Source: Euclidia mi
Taxonomy: Eukaryota; Arthropoda; Insecta; Lepidoptera; Erebidae
Direction: 5' to 3'
Length of the DNA stretch: 64,000 nucleotides
NCBI GenBank assembly: GCA_944739405.2
Contig: OX123193.2
Location: 8,378,331 to 8,442,330 of the forward strand
A program made the position numbers and the translations under genes. Within the stretch, counting starts at the first letter, position 1, and the number at the start of each line of letters is the position of its first letter. This document shows, in pieces, positions 34,101 to 47,400 of this stretch. The notes under the pieces were generated by a model. It was not told the DNA's origin and ran no database searches. It was given only the letters and a program-made list of their open reading frames with translations.

Positions 34101-34659
34101 GCTTGTTTTAATATCTTTAAGCTTTTTATTTCCCGTTCAAGATTTTCACGTTGGCGTCTTTTATTAAACATTTGTTTTGTTACAATGCTTTCTATCGCAG
34201 AGCGAGTATTGATGTATTAGATTTAGATAAAATATGGACATTAGCCATTTGTCCTTTCCACACTTTATTTGTTCGCTCGTAAATCATGTTGTTACTGATG
34301 GAGCGTGTTCAGTACAATACGATTCGATGTAGCCATTGATTTTGATAAAAAGTAATGGCTTAGACATTTATTCAATTTTCTGTAGTCATCAATATCACAC
34401 GTACGGTTGAAAGCTCTGACAACATACAGCATCTGTTAAAATGGTAATGACTAGTGAAGTAGAAAAGTTCTTCAACAATGAACAATAGAGTATTCAGGAA
34501 ACAAAACTTTTCCATCAAAAATATAGATAACGAAACAATTAAGTCTAAGAAAGTTTAGCAAAGTCCTCAACTAAATACGACGAAAATCACTTAAGGCCCT
34601 TAAGTCCGAGCATTACAATCCCTTCGAAGTTTTTATACTTGTGGCTGTGCAAAAAGTGG

Positions 34660-34930
34660 CTAACGAACGCCGGTTGAGTGTCATACATTTTGATGCCAGG
34701 GTTTTTGTTCTCCCTTGTTATTGCCGAAACAAAAACCGCTGTTGTTCGCCTGTCTACCGTTTTTGCGCACTTGACAAGTCACCCTTCCTCCGAACTTTAA
34801 TTTGTCTTGAATAATTACATAATTACACGTCTCGCTGTGATTGTTTTATGTCGACAATGTTTTGCCGAGCGCAATTCACGAGAAAGTTACAACTGCGAGT
34901 CGAGAGTTGATCCAATTTGAATTAAAAGTA
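34660..34930. promoter_or_regulatory. candidate regulatory island, homeodomain-like sites
   Basis: It is GC-richer than its surroundings, with TTGACAAGTCACCC, ATAATTACATAATTACACG (two TAATTAC words) and TGTCGACA. Enhancer-like by texture only. Confidence 0.25.
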
Positions 34931-37442
34931 CCTAATTAGACGATGCTTAAGTTAACTAACTCAAAGCGTTTGTCCCCCCTCTAAAGGAAATTACAACATA
35001 AATCTGCCTTGCAAAATTGTGTTACACCTAACTCAGTTTCAAAAAGGAAAAAGTTGGGCGTTTCTATAATTGGCTCTTATCCAAATTAGCCAAGGGAGGA
35101 TCTTCTGAAATAATAACTTTTCATAATCTTAACGGTACATGTCAGGGGACGAAACAACGAAATGAACTGTCAACTTGGACGTCCAAATCCAATTATTGTT
35201 CGGCTTACAAACGCGGGGATTCAAATTAACCTACGTTGTCTTCCCTTTTTGCAGGCCATCGTCGGATTTTCCGGAGCTTACTAGACATTTATTCCCTGAT
35301 ACTTGTGATTAAGATTCATGTTTACTTGTCCTTTTTTACAATATCAAGCGCTTGCGGATTGCTTTTATGAACAAGTCTAACAGTTTTCTCATTTCGTTGA
35401 TGTTGTTTGAGCTGGCTTTGTGTTAAGATTGAATCAAAACGGAGTAATTAATGCTACCTGAGGTATTTTAAGCTGCCTTTAGAACGATGTTAACTAAGAC
35501 TCATTAAATATTGAACTAGGTACGTTTAAAGCTAGCTTCTGCTTATGAGATAACTTAAGTCTTACTTTGATTTCTATAGTTAGACTTCAGTGAGCTGGGA
35601 GATTTTAAAGCGACTGCAGATTAAAAAGAACGACAGTTTTTGAGAAACAATTTAAGCCTAGCATCATGGTCTTAGATATGCAAAAACGTACTACAAAAAA
35701 AAATTAAAATATTCAATACGTTGATATAGACATAACAAATTAAGCAAAATAAATAATATCACAAAATCTCATAAATTAAGTCAATCCTAAAATATAATCA
35801 AAGCTTAAGTTGCCGATAAACAAAATATTTATACTAAAGCGTCAATCTAACTGATTGGGTAAGTTCAGAGTTATCAGCTCCGTTATTAATAGAAATGTTA
35901 TCACTTGGGAAAGTTTGACTTGTTACTACTAAACTTTCAATCGGATCTTGCACGTGAATTCAGTCCCTACCTCACAATCATTTGTGTAACAAACCTGTTT
36001 ATCATGCTTTCAATAAGCACTTACTTTATAATTAGAGTGATATTGTCTGTGTAATATTTGATCAAAAGCTATATTAATTTTATCTTTATTTTGTTGATTT
36101 ACTTATTAAATTTCAGAATATTGCCTAAGGATTAAGACTTTCCAAGTTTATCTAGCCAAATCAATACAAGAAAGTTTGATTATCTTGATACAAAATATTC
36201 AAACATTAACTTCTATTTTAACTTGTTAATAAATGTATTTTGTAAAGTTTACAACTTCGCTTAGTTTGCGCATCTGGGTTTCAGCGAAACTAATGACGTA
36301 TAATTACAAAGTGAAGTTCAACTCCACTGAAATAAGTACGAAAATATTCCAACAGTCGTAAAAGAAACGTAACAAGAAAAGTTATTGCCCATTCCGTGTT
36401 TGCTTTTAGTGTGTGTTTAAGAAGTAAGCTAGCACGTAATTACTGTTCAGCGGGCACCTTTCAGTCTTCGGGGATAACTAGAAAATTCATGTAAATTGCC
36501 ATTTTACGTCCGTTGCTGCTTCTTTTATATCATCAGCCATAAATCTACGCTCCTTAAGCCCAATAATCTTAATATTTCTGTCCTAGTTGTCAAAAATGTA
36601 AACAAAAAATGCAATAATCTCTCAGATTAACTTTTGTAAACAACATCATCATTATGAAGCTTGAATATTCAGAACCTGCACCGTTTAAAATTCTTTTTAT
36701 GCTGTGTAATTTTATGACACATTTTTTCTTGGCACTGTCATCGCGGACGCAGATACCACGACCCAGATATCTTTGGGAACACAGCCAATCTTAATCTTAG
36801 AGCCATTTACGATAGTTTGTAGGCACTGGGAAAGCTAAAATGGCTAATCAATCAATCTTTAATCCCCTACTAAAGAAATCAAACTGTGGACGGGACCGGT
36901 GACAAATTACAGAGTAATTGCTTTGAGCTGCTGAAGACAAAGGCTTTTTTTTCCAAATTGTATTCGTTCGAATAACTGCGAATTCGATTGATGAGGTCGG
37001 CGAGACAAATGATAAACGGACGTCGTTATACGGGCTTGATTACATGAAGTAGGTTCTTCGAACGTGTTAGAAGTGTGGTGGATTTGTGGAACGAAAATTG
37101 TAGAGGTTAGATATTTTATGAGGTTTAGTCGGCTACCTTGTATAAATAATCATAGTTATTTCTTAAGCCTAAGGTCTACATATACTACGATGTGTTTGAC
37201 CTACTAAAGCTCTCGATAGTCTTGGTTTTAAGCCTACGGCTACACTTTGATAGTCATGCTTTGTTTAAAAATGGAATATGCTTAAGGTCCAAGAATTTCA
37301 TATATTCAAAAGGCAGAGTGTATAATTAGAAATATGAAGTTACATTGAAAGTCATCATGTTAGACCAAAACTGAGATAATAAAAAATTTCAGTGCAAGAA
37401 ACAAAATCACAGTAACTTTTATAATTTCTTTAGAAAAGTTCT

Positions 37443-37482
37443 TACTTTTTGTGTTATAATTACTAATTATTACACAAAAAGT
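37443..37482. repeat. imperfect hairpin
   Basis: TACTTTTTGTGT and ACACAAAAAGTA are perfect over 12 bp and continue inward with few mismatches into an AT-rich loop. No further support for function. Confidence 0.5.
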
Positions 37483-37797
37483 ACAAATAACAAGAATTTG
37501 AAGAAATGTGTAGGTACTTTATAATTTTTGCAATAATTTATTGTCCTGAATATTTCGAAAGGAAACGACAATACAAAAGTATTTTGAATGTTCCCTTGTT
37601 TTCTTTGCGATTTCGCCCTAAATGAGTCTCGTACAAAATAATTAAAACCTATTTTTTATAGAAAGTCTGCTTTAAAACCAATTTTAAATTTAAAAAGCGT
37701 ACGTCACCGTCACTAGATTTATGGTGTTCTAATAATTCTTTCGCAATGCAGATTTCGACTGAAATTGTAAGTGCACCATTCGGCTATTAATCCTGGT

Positions 37798-38011
37798 TGG
37801 AGACTTGCGCCAGGTGTGACTTCCAACTTCAAGGAGGTCTCCACAATCCTTGTCGACCCTCACGACGCGACGGGGGAAAAATGAAAGATTTACGACTTGC
37901 GATGCTCGCTTTAGTGGTGGGTACTAAGGTTAAGTAAGTTATCGATGGGGCAGGGAATTTTTCGACATTTTCCTCTGGCGTGGTGACTTTCCAACTTGCG
38001 TCAGACGCCAG
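37798..38011. promoter_or_regulatory. candidate regulatory island with a repeated, stem-flanked motif
   Basis: GTGACTT(T)CCAACTT occurs twice (about 37,815 and 37,983). Each copy lies inside a 7-bp inverted repeat: TGGAGAC/GTCTCCA (37,798-37,804 and 37,837-37,843), and CTGGCGT/ACGCCAG (37,975-37,981 and 38,005-38,011). AGGTGTGA at 37,812 fits a T-box half site. The whole island is GC-rich. Confidence 0.35.
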
Positions 38012-41000
38012 TATTATATTGTAAATGTAGTATATTTATTGCTTTGGCTCTTCTGAAGAACTTATATTTTGTCAGATTATTACGATTATGAGTAAGAAAT
38101 TATACGATGATAGTATTACATTTCATCTTAAATAATATAACAATAATATAATTGCTTTGATGATTTAAAAATGAGACAGTAAGAAAAGTGTATGGTAAAT
38201 AGACTGCCATAATTCTGTGCCACTAATTAGTTCCTACCAATATTTGACAAATCACTTGGTAATTATATTGTATTCAACTAGTATATTATTAACATTTACA
38301 CTTCCAATCTAACAGCAGTACTGTGCTCAACGTATACCCTAGTAACACATAAACATGTATCACAGAAAATGTTTCTCTAGGAAGAGCGAGTGATATAGAG
38401 ACTGCTTCCTAATACATAGCTATTTATTATAACAAAAACTTACTGTCTCCCCGAAGGATCACCCTCTAGCGGCAACGATAAATTTCCTTTACGTTTTTCC
38501 CAACATTACGACCATTTAGAGGGAAAAACTTGCGTTTAACGCCTTTGGATTTTTGAAATGGGAATAAGGAATGTTGATAGGACCCTTTAAAGCTCAAAGT
38601 GACTTCAAACTTTGGATTGGCACGACGATGGCAATTTAAGCATTATAAGTAGTTTTTGTGGCAGTCAACTCATTTTAGTAGCCAGGCAAGAAAAGATACG
38701 GTAAATACCTAATTTTGCCTCAAGATTTGTAGACTCATTTTAGTTAGTAATTTGTCAGCTACACAAATTTATAAAGAAGCTATTGTAGATTTTATTTTTA
38801 GGTCAGATGGCAGTCGCAAGGCTAAGGTTTTTATTTTGATAATTCTGATTAAACTAATAAGCGCACTCAATATTCCATTGCAAAAATTTTAGAGGTAAAC
38901 TAAGATAAACATGATTATTCTGGAAAATAAATTTTAGTCATTTCTGTAGAAAATCATATTCCTGAAAAGATCATGGTTTACTTTAAAATCTTTTAACAGC
39001 AGTACAAGCACACATATATAAAATAAAAAATTACCTCTACTTATCCCTGTAAAATCTAATATACACTCGTTTGGGAGTAGGTACCGACTCCAAAATTCTA
39101 TTTTTAGATATTCTAGTTTACCACAATTGGTTTAACCTTCCTAAAGCCGGTTGAACATCAGCTTCTTAATAGTCATCGTTAAAATAAACTATTCCTATTT
39201 ACATTCCACCCTCCAATATTAAAGGTCTACCCCTTTTTCATTTCTTTACTCATACACTACGCATTTTCATGGTCACGATAACACGGCTGATATTTCCATC
39301 TTAGCAAACTTCATATAGGCAACATCTCATCAAAACACACGACTTCCATATCCATTGAAGGGTCTGAGTAATAAAGGAAAAATCCACAGCCTTTTGTAAC
39401 ACAAAAAGGTGGGATTCCAGTATCTAGGTGATGTGAACTTATTTTTGGAAGCTATACTTTTAAAGTAATAAGATGGTTACTGCTGAATTTTATGGTAGTT
39501 CGTTTACAAGGGAAATCTGTATAACATTGTATAACGTCTGCTGATACGTCTAAGAATAAGAAATCAGTGATTCTATTAAATTAAAATAATAGGTGATCTG
39601 AACTGAGTTTAGTTACTGACACGTAATTACTATATCTCTCGCAGGAATCCATAAACAGAATCCTAAAAGACGATAGCAACATCATCACAATAAAATTGTT
39701 AAAGTCTCCCCATGGCTTTCATCATGAGTATTTGACAGCTCTTAGACGATGAAGATGGAAGTAATAATCAAACCATATCTCTTTGTCTATAATAATGGCT
39801 ACAGACAGTCAGGGTAAAATTCATAAGTTGTTCAGGCTAAACCACGGCTGATAACTGCTTTATTATGCACAAACAGTGCATCCAAAAAATAAACGACCTA
39901 ACATATTTAATGGCGATAAAACATCCCCAAATTTTTTGCCAAAACAATGGATAATTTCGCGTCATACGTCGTTAGAACAATACAAAGGGTTACAAATCAC
40001 GTTGCATATTTCCGTCGGACAAACTCAATTGCAGATAGTCTGAACAAACTGTGTGTTTACGACTTGATGGACAATGTGTGAGTTTGATAGCTGTTTTGGA
40101 TACGGACCGCTTGCTCCGTTTTATTTAATTGGTGGTTAAATTATTAGTGTTGTATGAAATATAATCGAGTTATGATTAGAAAGATTGTATGGCGACAAAA
40201 GATTCTATAGGTACGTTAAACATTTAAAATTGATATAAAAACATGTTTAAAAGTAGATGGGTTGTACCACTGTGGGCAGTTTGTTGTTTGCTATGTCACG
40301 GGCATGAAGTCTGTCCCTGACTTGGATTTTTTTTAAATCATCTCTCCATCGTGACTTCGCTGTAGTATATCCATCTCCAAATTATGTTATGTATTTAGTA
40401 GTCATATAAATTGAGCTACAATCTTTACACAGCTATTTGTATCATTGTCATGGTGCTTTATCTTGTATCTCCTTCTAACTGTATACGCCAGTACCCGCTT
40501 CGAATATATTTACGCAGAATTTAATAAAACAGAACGTACGCCCCTTTCGCATAATTCTGCTCCCTAGCAGCCTCTTCTGCACGGTACAAGCGCATATATT
40601 TTACATTTTGGAATTGGTCCAGAATTCTCCATGCTTTCTTTTATTTACAAACAAATAAACTTACATCCGATAAATAAAACGTAGTACGCAACGAAACATA
40701 AAAATATATGGTGTCTTAAAGAATATTATTAGCTTACTAATAATTTATTGTTAACTGTTTTACTATTATCAACACAGAATCATGTGATGTAGGCGTGTGC
40801 ATCTCATAATAGGACGATATGAAAAAAAATTAATAGACTCAAACTATTTAAAATACATTCTACGCCAAGCTCATCTTGTACAGGACATACATTATGTAAT
40901 CTAAAATGTAAGAAAAAATGCCGAAATGCCGATAGGTTGCTTGCTAACCTAACTTCACAGTCCAGCAGATTTCGCTTTACTTTATAGCTATTCATAGCTA

Positions 41001-41407
41001 CACGTATCGCCCACACTGTGTAACAATCACAATGTATAAGCCCTTAATCCCGTTTTCCATACTACAAGAGTAAATTCGATTTTGAAGTCCAAGAAAAAGC
41101 CCTAAAGCGCCCTCTACTGAAATTTACGAGCTATTCAGCCTGCTTGTTTTTGCCGCATAACCGACCAACGATTTAAACAGGGAAATCTGTAGGCATGTTT
41201 TGGGTAAAAAGTTTACCTTCATCCGCGAAGTGTCGTAAGTTATGAGTTACGGCGAGAGTTTCACAAAGCGATAATTTTGGCGTAAGCATTAAGCGAGTGC
41301 TAGAATGTAGATCGATTTTGGGAAACTAAATTATACACCAGTTAATATATGTATAACAAATGGGCACATACATTACAAGCAACCTAACACCTGACTATTA
41401 AAATATC

Positions 41408-41656
41408 TTTTTTTTTAGACTCACGCCTGTATCCCCGAAGGGGTAGGTAGAGGTGTAAAATATTACAACCATGAATTTTTAGGTCCCACGTAATAGGGGG
41501 CGAGCCTATTGCCGTACCGGGGACATTACCAGACTCCGTGCTGCTACTGAGAATTTCCTTACGGAAAAACCCAATAACAATTTTGCCCGACCCGGGAATC
41601 GAGCCCGAGACCTCCCAGTCCCACGTGCACATTTATGCCGCGAGAGCAATGAGGCA
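41408..41656 (-). mobile_element. SINE family B, full-length (head type 2)
   Basis: The minus strand begins GCCTCATTGCTCTCGCGGCA, carries box B-like GGCTCGATTCCC, the shared body and the GGGGATACAGGCGTGAGTCT end. The TAATATTA palindrome is altered to AATATTTTAC. Frames at 41,384-41,706 (minus) are its translation. Confidence 0.9.
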
Positions 41657-42034
41657 GTCATTAAAAATCTTTTAAGTATATTATATATTAGCAGGAATAA
41701 TGTCAAATCTTTTTAGTTGAAAGAACCTTAATATGAGAAAGCACTATTTTTAAATTAAATTAATAAAATTAGGCTAAAAATATAAAAAAAAATATTATAA
41801 AAATCGCGTTAATGCTATCGCACATACCACACACAGATCTCTTTTTCAATTTTGTGTCCAAAACTTTTCGTGTTGGCGTGAATTATCGCCGTAATGAGAG
41901 AACAATCATCTGTTTTTACACAGAAATGTGGATTCAGTAACCATATTATTTAGCTCTGAACAATTATTTAGAATGTCTCTGTTTGTGCCGACATTTGAAC
42001 AGAAGATTTAATTATCTTTAATTATCTTTCGGCT
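41657..42034. other. non-coding spacer
   Basis: AT-rich spacer between two repeats; nothing recognised. Confidence 0.4.
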
Positions 42035-42277
42035 ATGTGGTCCGTGTGGTCACGGATTAAGAATACGGAATGTCACCATCCCATATCATCCCATGGGTGT
42101 CGTAAAAGCCGACAGAGGGAGCACATTATGCATAGAACAGCACTGTAAGAAGAGGAAAACTTGATACAAACCCTATACCAACCCGTTTGGCCAGCGTGGT
42201 ATAGTAGGCCAATTCGTCCTGCCAAAGGAGAGGCCTAGTCCAGCACTGGACTGTTAAAGGCTGATGATGATGATGAT
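42035..42277 (+). mobile_element. non-LTR retrotransposon 3' stub, (ATG)n-tailed family
   Basis: Close copy of the stub at 11,995-12,262 (GGATTAAGAATACGGAATGT, ACCCGTTTGGCCAGCGTGGT, GGAGAGGCCTAGTCCAGC), with a (TGATGA)n tail. Only the 3' end is present. Confidence 0.75.
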
Positions 42278-43469
42278 GTTCTTACTGTTCCTTGTTTTAA
42301 GTGGCATGATCACTGAAGCACTTGGTAACAATTATTTTTTAAGACTTCTGTCGCATTAGGACTAAACTTGCTGTGCTGAAGTATCGTATGCGTACTAAAA
42401 AGATACACACTCTGAAGAACAATTTTAAAATAAACAATTTTATTTTCTTCTTTCTTTAGAGTCACATTTAAGTTTTCCTTACTTGTTAAGCAATACTATT
42501 TTAACTGTAAGATCTAATATAGCTGCAATATATTTTGTATATATTGTACACATAGTGGTATAGCAGTAATATTGATATATTTCCGTCAATAGCTTTTCCT
42601 CGCTTTTACCCTGAACGATTGCCCAGATACAACAATAACAGAAAGTAATATGCTATATCATCGTATATAACGTATTCTCTCCATAACTATTCACATTTGC
42701 TCCGCACGAGACACCGTGGACAAAATAAGCCATCATATCATTCACCGAACAATCACTCCGTAGAAATCACAGTACAAACAGAGCTACCATTGTCACTAAT
42801 CTCACTTTTTTGTCACTCACGAACTCGATCAGAAACGTACGTGCGTTGAAAATTTGTGACTCAACTAACAGGCGATGTGCCTGACAACGTAATTTAAAAC
42901 GGACTTTGAACTTCAAAATGTTTAGTTTTTGTTGAACCCTATGTTGATTTTTCTCACGAACAAAAAATTTGTTTTCATTACGTTTTTTTGTGAGGGATTA
43001 GCGCGTGCTTTAGAGTTCTACCGAATTTTGAGTCACGACGTGTTTTTTAAAGTAGCGTTTAATGGACTAGTGATTGAACTGAACCAAATCTACGCGAAAA
43101 AAGCGTGCATGGTTCTGTACTGTTATATAAATAAAAAAGTTCTTTATGCCTTTCAAAATTGGGGTCACCATAAGTACCTTACACGTCTTATTTGATACCT
43201 TAGTTCGGTCACTGTGCTAGTTCGTTTGATAGTTCGTGATTCTTATTTCAATTTGAAGCAATCAATCACTTTGTATTCCACTGTTAGATAGAGGCTTTAT
43301 TCATTCTGCACTGCTCCTCTGATGTTCGGTTTATGCATTCAGTGAGCCACCATCTTGTAGTTATTTATTTACCTGGATAGAGAAATGATGTTACTGGATC
43401 AAGTGTGGCAAAACATGTAGCGATTAAGTTGAGCAAAATAATCATATAATTCTTGTAGTAAAATTCTGG

Positions 43470-43712
43470 CAAATATCATTCATCATCAGCATTTAACAGT
43501 CCACTGCTGGACTAGGCCTCTCCTTTGAAAGGAGGAATTGGTTTACTGTACCACGCTGGCTGAACGGGTTGGCGTAGGGTTTGTATCAAGTTTTCTTCTC
43601 TTACAGTGCTGTTCTCTGCATAATATGCTCCCTCTTTCGACTCTTATGCCACCAATGGGATAATATGGGGTGGTGACATTCCGTATTCTTAATCCGTCAC
43701 CACACGTACGCT
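43470..43712 (-). mobile_element. non-LTR retrotransposon 3' stub, inverted copy
   Basis: Inverted copy of the 42,035 stub: CATCATCAGCATTTAACAGT, CCACTGCTGGACTAGGCCTC, AACGGGTTGGCGTAGGG and ACATTCCGTATTCTTAATCC. It lies 1.2 kb from the direct copy, so the two could pair in a transcript. Confidence 0.75.
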
Positions 43713-43734
43713 GGCAAATATAGGAAAGTTAATT

Positions 43735-43828
43735 TTATCAAATTTGGTTAGACTAGAAGGCAGACCCCAGACTTCAAGGCAATAAGTATTGTATGCAACT
43801 GGGATAACGCTAGGACGATGATGATGCA
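43735..43828 (+). mobile_element. RTE-like retrotransposon 3' stub
   Basis: It reads AAATTTGGTTAGACTAGAAG, CAGACCCCAGAC and AACTGGGATAACGCTAGGAC, then GATGATGATG. Same family as 11,793-11,949 and 30,925-30,992. Confidence 0.65.
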
Positions 43829-44213
43829 TTTTGGTAAATAAATTTTTGATGTAATCGTTTTGAATGCCGCATTCTAAATGTTTTCATCTTGGAAGGTTCT
43901 GAAAGTGATTATCTTAATCGCCAATAATGTTTATATGCAATTTTATTTAACCCTAATTTTTGTCGTTTTTATTATTTTACACTGTAACCATGGACCCCTA
44001 AAACAATTAAGTTCGATGGATTCGCGTAAAATGTTTAAAATTAGATCCTACCTAAAGAACTCAGCATACAATTTTTTGTTGTTTTTAAATTGACAGCCTT
44101 TAAACAGACAGAATGAAAATAAAAAGCGGCAAATGCCTGACAAAAGCAAAATAAGACATTTAAACAGACACGGTTGTGAAACACCAGTGTTCCACCATCT
44201 ATAATATTATTTA

Positions 44214-44456
44214 CTAGCTGTTTCCCGCGGTTTCATCCGCGTCCTGAGGGAACTATTTCGCGTACCCGCCGTCCCGTCAAAATCGGCCCAGCTGTTCCAG
44301 AGATTAGCGAAAACAAACAGACAGACAGACAGACAAAAATAGCAAAAAATGACATTTCGGTATATGTACCGTGTATACATCCATAATATGCATTAAGTAA
44401 AAAGCGGTTATTTTAATATTACAAACAGACACAAAAAATTTATTTATATGCATAGA
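44214..44456 (-). mobile_element. Helitron-like element, intact short copy
   Basis: The minus strand begins TCTATGCATATAAATAAA and ends GATGAAACCGCGGGAAACAG then CTAG, with A and T flanks. It includes CTCTGGAACAGCTGGGCCGA, a hallmark of this family. It serves as the empty-site comparison for the nested insertion at 32,765. Confidence 0.75.
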
Positions 44457-47400
44457 TGTATATATTTTAATTTCATCGAACAGTCGTTTGTCCTCGGTTT
44501 CGCCTGCCTGATTGTCGGTTTAAGCAGCAAAAGGTAGTCCATATGTTATTCATAGGTATACTATTGCAATGCTTTATAAAAATCCGTTCATTAGCTTTTG
44601 TAAGAAATAGTAACCAACATCCATTCATCCACCTCACAAACACACACAGTTTCGCGTTGAATAGGATTTGCAAACGCGTTGATAAACTTTTTGAAAGAAT
44701 ACTTTTTCCATTTTTTTTACTAACATATTTGAAAAGTTTTCTCAAAGACAGCTCGGAATTAAATCCAGAAATGAAATCCCAATCATCACACCTTTTTCTT
44801 ACTAGGACCCACAATTTCCAAATTAAAATATAATTACGTGTTACAAACACCTCTACTGACATATTTCCAAAAGAAAATGAAATTCATCCTGAATGTGTTC
44901 AAAATGATCTTTTATACATCTTAAGGCGTAACGAGGCTTAATTAGAATTTACGAATTTAATATTTCACATAACCTGTGTACCTCATTAACCCAATTTTGT
45001 GATATAAATTGTTAGGCGAGATAATTTCACGTGTAAAATTTGGCTACATTAGATTTTAGTCACTTTGAAGCTTTTAGTCACGGAGAAAGAAAACGAGAAA
45101 TGAAAGGAAATATGTTTCTCATTATGATATACTAAATGGCGATGACATAGTTTTAGAAATAAGGCAGAACCTATATAGTGTAGAAATGCGAAAGCTACTT
45201 TCAATTAAGAATCTATACGAAAGTTGTAGGTAGTTATTTACGACGTATTTTTCTAAGGCATGGCCAGCTCAAGGTTAAATTATCTGGGAAATTTTAACGT
45301 TTTAACAACGGGCTCAAAGGACAGTCAGACTCATATAAATACTTGGTGGATTACACAAAGTGTTGTCCTCATGAAAATCGGAGGCACTTCTTACAACTTA
45401 CAGGCAGCAAGACTATTTCGTCGACCGTGCAGCCGAGTCTTGTGCGCTTTGCTGGTCTATTGGATAATAATGTATGTGCTGTACCTATCAATACACATTA
45501 TTAAATTAATAATTGTCTCAGCCGCGTCCTGTCCTTCTCTATGAACCATAAGCTTCACGGATACTTAGTTGGATTCAGATTCAGGAGGAAGGTTGAAGCG
45601 TATGACACACGCGGGCAAAACCGCGGTCAAAGTCTATTAAACTAAAATTTAAAATATGGAAACAAAACTGAACCCTAAAATAAACAAAACAGGCGCTAAG
45701 TTGCAAAACCTCATTAAACACTCCACCCTTACGAGTTGTCAAACATACTTATTGCAATATCCATTTAAAAAGGTACATCATTCTTGTCTTGCTTATTAAC
45801 TAATTAAAGATCACAAGCAAGTTTTACGCATCTCATTTCGAGTCTCCAATTTGTCATGCTCTCATCTCTGTACAGCTAAAACTGTCTTATTATTATAAGC
45901 TACAAAAGCTTTCGCTACGGAGTTTTGTTCGTGTACACATATCAAAGGGTGTATTGTCTTTTATTTCATTATATTGTCGTACTGTACTGAAATAAGCAGC
46001 ATGATTTGTCTCGGATACAATGGATATATGTCGAGGTGATTACTTCCAACTATACTACACCAAGATAACTGGAAAAACTAAAGCATTTCCTTCAAGCTTC
46101 TACGACCTCAGGTAACTGAAAACTCGTGACGACTCGTGCAAACTTTTCTGAAGATGAAGCTCTATCTGTCTTCATTTAGCTATATCAGTTGTATGACAGT
46201 TACTAGATTGTTAGATATTATTATTATTGTTGGTAGAGTTTAGAAAGTGATTCTTGGTGAGTTTCTTACTAGGACTTACCAGCAGTACCTACATGTTAAG
46301 AATTTGATATATAAATCGTCGATATCGTTATCAATTGTAACATAAACGTACGATTTCCTTAAATCTGCGCTCAGTCAATTTAACATAACTATTAGAGTGT
46401 ACCATTTTATGCCCTCGTTTCCAATATGTATATTTTTATAGTCAGTACCACTATACATCATTATACTAACCCAAAATGTTGGAATAAAAGTACCTAATCA
46501 CGTTATGAATAAATAAATAAATAAAAACGTTATAAATACTAAAACGGCTAATCTTAGCAAAAAATTGTTGATCACATTTAAATTGAGAGTGTCCATAAGA
46601 CAATAGACAATTTAGACAATGAAACTGTACAAAAAAAACCTTTACTAAGAATTCGACATTCAAACAATGAGATTTCACGTGCCTGGTGATAGATCAATGT
46701 GATACTATTAATGAAAACTATTTAGCTAAAAACAGAACACGTAATTTAAATAAAATGTAAACAAGATCAACAAACCGAACTAAATCGACGAACAACGAAT
46801 ACAAACAAAATTTAAATCAAACAGAATGATAGTTGCTCGAATAGTAATGGCAAAATGTTTCCCATACCGAGATAGTAACAATTTATTGTTCAGTGTGCAA
46901 ATAAACATCGAACATGTTAACAAGGCATGTACAAAACGAAAAACTCCAACGTTCATATTTATAGGGAATGAAATTGGCGCCCCAAGCATGTATTTTAGTT
47001 GCCCTTTAATTTATCGCTTTTGCACGAAGTAAGTAAATTGCTCGCGCGTTTTAATACTAGTAATTGGTATCAGATGAGCAATTGACGGTTCCTTTTTTGT
47101 TTCATGTGTTGTTTTATTTAGCAGGGATACTGTTGCTTAGTATTTTAATGGGAAAGAAATTTGCCTGAAATGATTTAGTGTATGAGTACAGAGTTGAGTT
47201 GTGTCCGTATTTTAGGCATAATCATGTAAACTTTATCACCTACGTTAAAAGGCTATTTCGGCATGGAAATACAAGTCCTCTTAAATTATCCTTAAATAAT
47301 ATGAGACCATGATATAACTAAGTAGTTAAATTTATCATCATTCTAGGGGTGTCGCGGTTGAGAATGGTGTGAATGAATTTTCGCTTCTCTTCGGAACATC

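Larger units (their letters stand above)
33584..41407. other. block without recognised transposons, several regulatory-looking islands
   Basis: No SINE, Helitron or retrotransposon stub was found in these 7.8 kb, although all occur on both sides. No ORF here is convincing (the 40,804-41,016 minus frame has no support). Short GC-richer islands with clustered transcription-factor-like words are listed separately or in the findings. A presumed intron with regulatory DNA is the likeliest reading. Confidence 0.35.

Noticed and set aside
41384..41706. Two overlapping minus-strand frames
   Set aside because: Translations of the SINE at 41,408-41,656.
44473..44862. 129-codon minus frame and 96-codon plus frame over the same bases
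   Set aside because: Opposite-strand frames cannot both be real, composition is Lys/Phe-rich as in translated AT-rich DNA, and the end nearly reaches a Helitron boundary. It does start with ATG, so a protein search would be decisive.
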